Shown here piece by piece: positions 48,513 to 57,500 of a DNA stretch of 64,000 nucleotides. Position numbers and translations under genes: made by a program. The notes below the pieces were generated by a model, which was given only the letters and a program-made list of their open reading frames with translations, did not search any database and was not told where the DNA came from. Positions within the stretch are counted from its first letter, which is position 1. Each line of letters opens with the position of its first letter. This DNA comes from Branchiostoma floridae. Its lineage: Eukaryota > Chordata > Leptocardii > Amphioxiformes > Branchiostomatidae. The stretch is taken from the NCBI RefSeq assembly GCF_000003815.2, contig NC_049992.1:9572311-9636310 (forward strand). The letters are read 5' to 3'.

Positions 48513-51500
48513 CAACAGCATAACTCAAGAAGCCTTAGATGGATCCTGATGATATTTGGTAGGTGGGTAGGGGTCGGCAAAACGAAGGTCAAGTTCGATA
48601 ATGGGCCCCCTAGCGGCTTGCTAATGTACTGCAGCAGAACATCTATTTTTGATACCTCGTGTTTTGGACATGCTGTGGTGGTGATTTTTGAGTGGTAGAT
48701 AGCCCTTGGGGCAGAGAAGAAGTGCTGTGAGTTTGAACCCCCTTTTTTGAAACTGCATGCGCCGATTTCCTTTCAAACTTGTTTAATTATGCATATCAAC
48801 AGCTAATTTGCATAATCAATGAGGAAATTTTATAAATCCACTGCATTTCATGATAGGACTTTCAAACTTGTCACATATATAGCTGAGAAAGAGTGAAATG
48901 TCAATAACGTTACATATTAATTATACAAATGACGACCTCATTTGCAGAACGAATGAGAAAATATGAACGTGTTGACGGATCGTCATGATTTTTGGTATGT
49001 AGATAGCCTAAGTGAAGCCTTACGTAACGAAATAAATACTAATAATGTGATAGTAATTATGCAAATTAATAGCTAATTTGCACAATTCATGAGGAAAGTT
49101 TATAAATCCACTGCATTCCATGATAGGACTTTCAAACTTGTCACATATGTATAAAACTGAGAAAGGGAGAAATGTCAATACATATTAATTATGCAAATGA
49201 CGACCTCATTTGCATGATTAATGAGAAAATATGAACGTGTTGACGGATCGTCATGATTTTTGGTATGTAGATACCTTAAGTGAAGCCTTACGTAACGAAA
49301 TAAATACTAATAATGCAAATAAACAGCTAATTTTAGTAATTAATGAGGAAATTTTATAAATCTACTGCATTCCATGATAGGACTTTCAAACTTGTCACAT
49401 ATGTAACTGAGAAAGAGAGAAATGTCAATACATATTAATTATGCAGATTATCACCTCATTTGCATAGTTATTGAGAAATGCTATAATTCCATACTGGTAA
49501 ATGATAGGAATTTCATACTTACATCATTATGGAGCTTAGTGAAGGTGAACATGCCCGGTGGAATTATGAGAGTTGATGGTAGCTTTCCACGGACCAATTT
49601 AGCGCATCTTGGTTAACTTGGTAGGTGTATATGAGCACTTACCATTTACCAAATACCCTATGTTTCTTTTGGACAAGCAACGATGCATATTTTCTGTCAA
49701 ATATAAAATTTTGTAGAAAAAAATAGAGAAGCAGCTTCATAGCTGTTTGTGTATCACTGTCATGCGTTGAACAAAGCATATTGTCAGTGTCAAAAGCAGT
49801 AGATATTTACCGTCGCATGTGTAATTGACTTCCAGGTACTTGAAGGTTTTACGACAAGGATCTACTGTGCGTTCGGCCCTGATAGAGCAGCTGGACTTCC
49901 CCTGGCAGCTGGCCCTGACCCAAGTCGTGCTGTCGGGGCTGCGGCAGTCGGTGGTAAGGATTGAACTGTGGGGACAAACCTCAGGGCCTCTGGTCCGGCC
50001 GTACAGGGCAGACACGATGTTAATATTTTTTCCAGCAGGACAGCTGATGGTCAATGTTTGGCCCTCACAAGCTCGAACGGGCCCCAAGGTTCCTGCAACA
50101 TATAATTATAACCGTGAGTGTCCTCCTTTGCAGACTAGCTCCAGATACTTTCTTCTTGATGAAGATACAATCGGACTACTCCGAGCGACAGACTTTGTAC
50201 AATCCTAATGATATTTGGTAGGTAGGTAGGGGTCGGCAAAACGAAGGTTAAGTTCGATAATGGGCCCACTACCAGCTTGATAAGGAACTGTAGCGGAACT
50301 TTAAGACGGAACTTTAATTTTTGATATCTCGTGTTCTGGACATGCTGTGGTAGTGACTTTTAAGTGGCAGATAGCCACTGGATGTTTCTGATAATGAAAT
50401 TCTTTTTTTTTTACTATCAACAGGATACTCCTGTCATGTAGATATTTTTTCTGCGGGTTCCGAGACAATATCTAGCTTGTCTTGGTAATTGAAGAGGGGT
50501 ATGAAGGGTATATACATAAGTACAAACTTGATGTAGTTATGACCCCTTCCTAAAAATAAGGACATTAAATGTTATACTTGTGACGGAACAGCATCTAAAA
50601 ACATTGTAACAGCCACACAGTTTTAGAAAACAGGTACACATAAGGAATTCCCTGAGGATTGTAACCACAGAGATAGCAATCTTCTTTGGTTACAAACCGT
50701 CAGCTAGTCTGGACTAACTAGCTCTTGAGTGATGTCTACCTCTTTCTCTTGTTACCAACTTTCTGCAGTGGTTTTTCTGTAATGTGACTGCCCCTAGGCC
50801 TTCCTTTTTTGACTGGTACACTATGTTTGTCTTTCTGTGTTAGAAGAAAATGTGTGTTTTTCCATAAAACTCAAGGAAATGTGATGAATTGTGCAAAGTC
50901 TACCTATATACAACTTATCAAGTGCTCCATCTGGACAACACCTGTGGGTGACTGTCCAGTTATCTAGGACAAATGCCTAGGGGAGCTTGCATGACCCAAA
51001 TTCCTGCCATTAAAATTCCTACGGACTAACTTCTCACATTGCAAACATGCCTGTGGAACACGTGTGGCTGACTGTCCAGTTATCTAGGACAAATGCCCGG
51101 GGGCGCTTGCATGACCCAAATTCCTGCCATTAAAATTCCTCCGGACTAACTTCTCACATTGCAAACATGCCTGTGGACTGGCATTCCTGTGGAAAAATGC
51201 CTGTGCAATTCCTAGAATTTTTGCAGACTGAACACAATAATATATCATTTGGCTCGCCCCTGAGGCGTCGCCAATAAACAAAGCAACCACGGCCACCTCC
51301 TCGCGTCCACCACAATTTACAGCGTAGGACGAAGATGTATGGGTATTTATTATTCTATGAAAAATGGATCAATTATTTTCTATCTACTTAGAACTAAAGA
51401 TCAAATCAAGTTTTCATATTTACAATGCCAAAAAATGACCATGCATATAGACCGGTACAGTCCATGGAGAAGGACAGTTACATTTATATCAACCATCTTG

Positions 51501-54500
51501 GTTCACACATTGCCCTTATTAAAGCATGATTATAGTTTACTGGCACACTCATCAATGTCTGTGTGAGGATGGGAAAATCATAATTTTGAATAACACATGT
51601 GTAACATTGAACGTCAAGTCGGTCACTTCATGAGAATAACTCACCCTGTTGACAGTTCTGTCCAGTCCATCCTTTCATACAGGTGCATTTGTATCCGCCA
51701 TCTTGGTTCGAACAACTACCAAGAAATTTGTTCTACAACAGAAAAAACTCACCATCCTGACAGTTCTGTCCAGTCCATCGGGTACACACATCTATGTCTG
51801 TGTGATAAAGGTGTGGAATGATATTTATCTAACTTATTCATCATTCAAGCCGATGATAACATCTCAATACTTTAATAAAATGAAGACCTAGTACCTGCTC
51901 TTAATTTGTAGTGCCAAGTTTCAAACTGAATGGCCACACCAGAAAGAGCTCAACTTGCTTGACAGTTTTGTCCAGTCCATACAAGTGAGCAAAACATTTC
52001 TATCCACCATCTTTGTTCCCACAGCGTCCATGTTTCCAACACACTCATTGATGTCTGCGTGATAACAGAAAGAGCTATTATACCGATATCAATACTACGT
52101 AAAGGCTTGGATAAGATACAGGGATTTTGTAAGAAACTCACCATCCTGACAGTTTTGTCCAGTCCGTCCGGGTGAGCAGGTACATTTGTATCCGCCATCT
52201 TTGTTCACACAGCGTCCATTTCGGCATGGGTTTCTGGCACACTCATCTATGTCTGTTTGATAAAGGTATGAAACAATATGTATCTAACTGAATATACTCA
52301 ATAACAACTACACCCAAATGAAAACAAAGAGCTGTTCTTAATTTGTAATAAAAAGACGGAAACAGAAAAGTATGATTTTTTAATAGAAATTGGCAACTTT
52401 CAAACAGACTGATTTCTTCGAAAAGAGTTCACCTTGCTGACAGTTCTGTCCAGTCCATCCAGGTGAGCAGGTACATTTGTATCCGCCATCTTTGTTCACA
52501 CAGCGTCCATGTTGACAAGGGTTTCCAATACACTCATTTATGTCTGTGTGATAACAGAAAGAGCTATCATAACGATACCATGCTACGTAAAGGCTTGGAT
52601 AATATAAAGGAATTTTGTAAGAAGTTTGTTTTACAACAGAAGGAACTCACCCTGTTGACAGTTCTGTCCAGTCCATCCAGGTGCGCAGGTACATTTGTAT
52701 CCACCATCTTTGTTCACACAGCGTCCATTTTGGCATGGGTTTCTGGCACACTCGTCTATGTCTGTGTGATAAAGGCATGAAACAACATGTACCTAACTGA
52801 ATCTACATCCAACCTGATGATAACCCCTAAATGTAAATAAAGAGCTTTTCTTAATTTGTGATAAAAATAAGAAAACAGAAAAGTATGATTTTTTAAAGAA
52901 AATGGCAACATTCAAACAGATTGATTACATCGATAGGAGTTCACCTTGCTGACAGTTCTTTCCAGTCCATCCGGATGAGCAGGTACATTTGTATCCACCA
53001 TCTTTGTTCACACAGCGTCCATTTTGGCATGGGTTTCTGGCACACTCGTTTATGTCTGTGTGATAAAGGCACGAAACAACATGTACCTAACTGAATCTAC
53101 ATCCAACCTGATGATAACCCCTAAATATAAATAAAGAGCTGTTCTTAATTTGTGATAAAAATAAGGAAACAGAAAAGTATGATTTTTGAATAGAAACTGG
53201 CAACTTTCAAACGGACTAATTTCATCGAAAAGAACTCACCTTGCTGACAGCTCTTTCCAGTCCATCCGGGCGAGCAGGTACATTTGTATTCGCCACCTTG
53301 GTTCACACAGCGTCCATTTGCGCATGGGTTTCTGGTACACTCATTGATGTCTGTGTGATAGCACAAAGAGTTATTTCATACAGATATCATACTACGAAAA
53401 AGCTTGGATAAGATACAGGGTTTTTGTAACAAAGAGAAGTAACGAAACTAAAGAAAATTATTGTACAACAGAAGGAACTCACCTTGCTGACAGTTCTTTC
53501 CAGTCCATCCGGATGAGCAGGTACATTTGTATCCACCATCTTTGTTCTCACAGCGTCCATGTTGACAGGGGTTTCTGGCACACTCATCTATTTCTGTGCG
53601 ATAACGGAGAGGGCTTTTATCCTGGTCATACTGGCAAACGCTTGGGTAAGATACAGGATTTTTGGAACAAAGAGAAGTAACGAATCTAAAGAAAAGTATT
53701 GTACAACAGAAGGAACTCACGTTGCTGACAGTTCTGTCCAGTCCATCCGGGTGAGCAGGTACATTTGTATCCACCATCTTTGTTCACACAGCGTCCATTT
53801 TGGCATGGGTTTCTGGCACACTGGTCTATGTCTATGTGATAAAGGCATGAAACAACATGTACCTAACTGAATCTACACCCAACCCGAAATAACACCTAAA
53901 TGGAAATAAAGAGCTGTTCTTAATTTGTGAGAAAAAGAACAAAACAGAGAAATATGGTTTGAGAAATTGAAGACTTGTTCTTAATTCGCAATGGCAACAT
54001 TCGAGCAGAATGACCACACAAACAAGAACTCACCTTGCTGACAGTTCTGTCCAGTCCATCCAATATATATTTTTTTAAACAAATATATAACGGGGGCCGC
54101 CCTAAGATGCCCCCTGCCCTAAGATGCCCGGATTTTTTTGCTGATCTTATTATGCATAAGTACGCCGTGTTTGTTGCCACTGACTATGATGATTAGAAAG
54201 GTAAATAAACCAAGTCCAAACAAACAGCTTTTTTTTCTATTAGAAATTTTTTTACACATATTCACTTCCCTTTTTTTTTGAAGACAGAATTTTCACAATA
54301 ATGTTGGTAGCGCCGAATCACTGTGGTCACCTGTTACTAGGTATTGGTGGCTCGTGTCCATAAATAAACAACCAGTAAAAAACAGCCACACAACTGTCAT
54401 ACACATAAGAAATAAAGCTTCACAAAACACTACAAATATTGGTCTTCAAATGTTTGTTGAGTAGAAGACCGGCCATAGAAAAAACAACATAAGCATCACC

Positions 54501-57500
54501 GCCGTTGTTTTCCCCAGGGAGCGTGGCCCCGCAGGTGGCAGACGAACGCCCAAAATAATTGTTACTCTAACAAATGATTTCGTACCGTCTATAAAAAATG
54601 AAATTTGTGATGTCGAATATGTTTCCCAATACGTACACAGAGTTTTTTTTTTGTGGTGATTTGGCGTTGTCGTTTTTCGTAATGATTTTGTTAGTCGGGC
54701 CGCCGCATTCAATGCATTTCGCCCATTTCCCATGAAAACACAACCTGGATTGTGAAAGATTTAGCCCTCCCCGCGGGAGACAAGAAGCACACAGAATCAC
54801 AATTCTACTGTTGATAGAAAGCTAATATGTTATAAAATTAGAATTTTTATTTACGTTTGCCTAAATTGTTCACCAGCTTCCGAAGAGAGCAAGTTAGGGC
54901 GCACTGTTTAACGCGGCTCAAAATCGGAATTTATATTCACGATAACGTCCTCGGTGTTTGCCAGTTGTAACGCGGAGGGTGAAGAGTTCATGAACAGTAT
55001 GACTGCCTTCCTTCTTCAAGTATGGTCTCTAGATGAATGTGTTAAAAATTCATTGACCAAAACTTGACCACTCTTTGGCAACTAGTGATGGAGCGCCGTG
55101 AGTTCGAGCGCGTAAAAAGCGGGCATCTTAGGGCGGCCCCCGTTATATTACGTGGTAATCCAGCTGTCATTGTCTCCATGAATACAACGTTATTGGTTTT
55201 GTAGCTATTGCTCAAGCACTCTTAGTTATACTGTTAACTTTCATTACATACCAGTGGTTGACAGATGTGCGAGGGTTGTCAGTAAGATCTCGGTGTCCCC
55301 ACGTTCGGTACTTGTTCCTGGACCTGTCTTCTGCCATCCAAACAGTGAGGAAGATGAGGTTGAGTTGACGACGGCTGAGCTGGTCTTCTTGTAGAAAGGA
55401 GTCCACCAAGAGCTGTTTGAATTCTGTTGGATAACCCAGCTCGTCACGACAGCTTCATTCTTCTACAAACAGGTGCATTTCAAAGATAGATATACATGGA
55501 GAAATAATAGAATTTATCTTTTTTTCACAGCTTATATGTTTAATATCTTCTCCGCTTCCTGTGTCAGAGAGTGATGAATCCTACTGCTGCATGTTTTCAA
55601 TTGGTAATGTCAAAAAAGAACAATTTCTATTTTGCAAAGACCTACCAACCAGTCTCTGACATAAAAAAGATAATACCTGAAACAGAAGATACAGTCGTAC
55701 TAATGCAGAACGTCACTCATTTGTATTATTATTTCTATCTAACAGACTAACTAATCTCGATTTGAAGCCAGAGCCTACAAATTTCAAATACGTTTGCGCT
55801 ACAAGCTGATGCACTGTTATCATGGCCAACGGCAGGGCTTTTGGTATCCATTCTCCAGAACAGCGAGCAGATTATTATTGGACTGAGCAGAGCACTTTGG
55901 ACTAATGTTTGTAGCCTCTTACGTCTTAAACTTACATATCTGATATTTTGTGTTAAACTTCTCTTGTATTCACTGGATCATAATAACCTCCAGCGGGAGT
56001 CTTCACACTTCGTTGAAAGTAAAACAATCTTGAGATTTATACCAAAGATCTTGAGATTTTGTGTTAAATTTTGAGATGTTTTGACTTGACCTTGAGATGT
56101 TTTGATATAATCTTAAGATGTTTAAGAACAATCTGAAGATGCTTCGCAAAAATCTTTGAATGACATTTTGAAAGTTGCGTTGAAAGAGTCCCATGTTTTA
56201 AGATGCATGGAAAAAATCTTGAGATCATTTAAAAGAATCTAGAGACTTTTTGAAAGATCTTCAGATTGTTGTGACAAATCTCAAGACTGTTTCGAAAAAT
56301 CTCAAGATTGTCTAGAAAAATCTCGAGATTGTCTAGAAAAATCTCGAGATTTATCACAAAATCTCGAGATTTAAAAAAAAATTAATGAGGTGTGAAGACC
56401 CACGGTAATTATGATACGCTGTGTAACCCAGGTTTTCTCAAAATTTCAGATGTGTACCTTTATCTATTAGACAACATTAGTCTAAAGTGCTCTGTTAAGC
56501 TCAATGATAATCTGCTCGCTGTTTCAGGCATTGGACATTCCTTACCTTTTGATGGATTGCAACGTGAAATTGCATAACATCGGGATCTGTCCGGGAGGTG
56601 AACCCAGAACCTCTGGATTCTTGATGTGGCCATCTAACCGCCAGGTCAAACAATGTCACTTTTACCTCTACTGGCCTTCCTTTCCATCAGAACATTATGA
56701 ATACCATGGCTTACCCTAGAATACCCTCCAGGTACCAGATGAGTTGATAGCATGCCAGCGGTGACAGCCAATGCTAGTATCAGAAAGCCGAAACCCAATA
56801 CAAGCCAGCAAACCTTACTGGATTTCATCAGGCCCCACAACTCCCCCGCACGATCTAAAATGCAATACAAAACATGATCATAACTCTAATTGTAAACTGT
56901 ATGGTTAAAAGTACCGAAAAAGTACTTAAAACCAGAGTTCATACCACGACCTTACACTTTCGACTAAAACATATCAACCTTGACGATTGATGCAACCATC
57001 GAATTCACACCATTTACCAATATGGTATAATAGCATTTTGTAATAAATGATTCAAATCAAGTAATTCAAATGATTCAAATCAATAATTTGCTTAGATGAT
57101 ATTGATCGATATTCCCTTTCTCATATTCCCTATCTTTGAACAATTTCACCAATTATGCAAATTAGCTTCTGTTTTGCATGATTAGCATCTTGAAGTAGCG
57201 AACTAACTACAAGCCATAATCTAAATTCTAGTAGATTATATGAATGCCAGAAAAATGCAATCGATTTGGTTTAATCATAAGCCCCCTTGTGATGGTGTAG
57301 TGATTTATTGAATATGGACATACCTTTAGCTTTGGCTGCAAAGCTCCGTTCATCCTCTTTTCCATCTCCGGTAGTTTCCTCTGTTTTATAGTACTGCTCG
57401 GAGACTTCCTTCTGCTCTGGCCACACAACCACGTGATCCCCCATGTCAAGATGGCAAGGCGCCGTGTGGGGGGGTGCAGAGGGTTGCAAGCCTGGACCCT

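Noticed and set aside
48423..48698. A 91-codon frame starting with Cys-Val repeats
   Set aside because: Generated by the GT microsatellite and a dispersed repeat.
45178..54061. CRISPR-like array of regularly spaced repeats
   Set aside because: The repeats are EGF exons with splice sites and cysteine spacing; the genome is eukaryotic.
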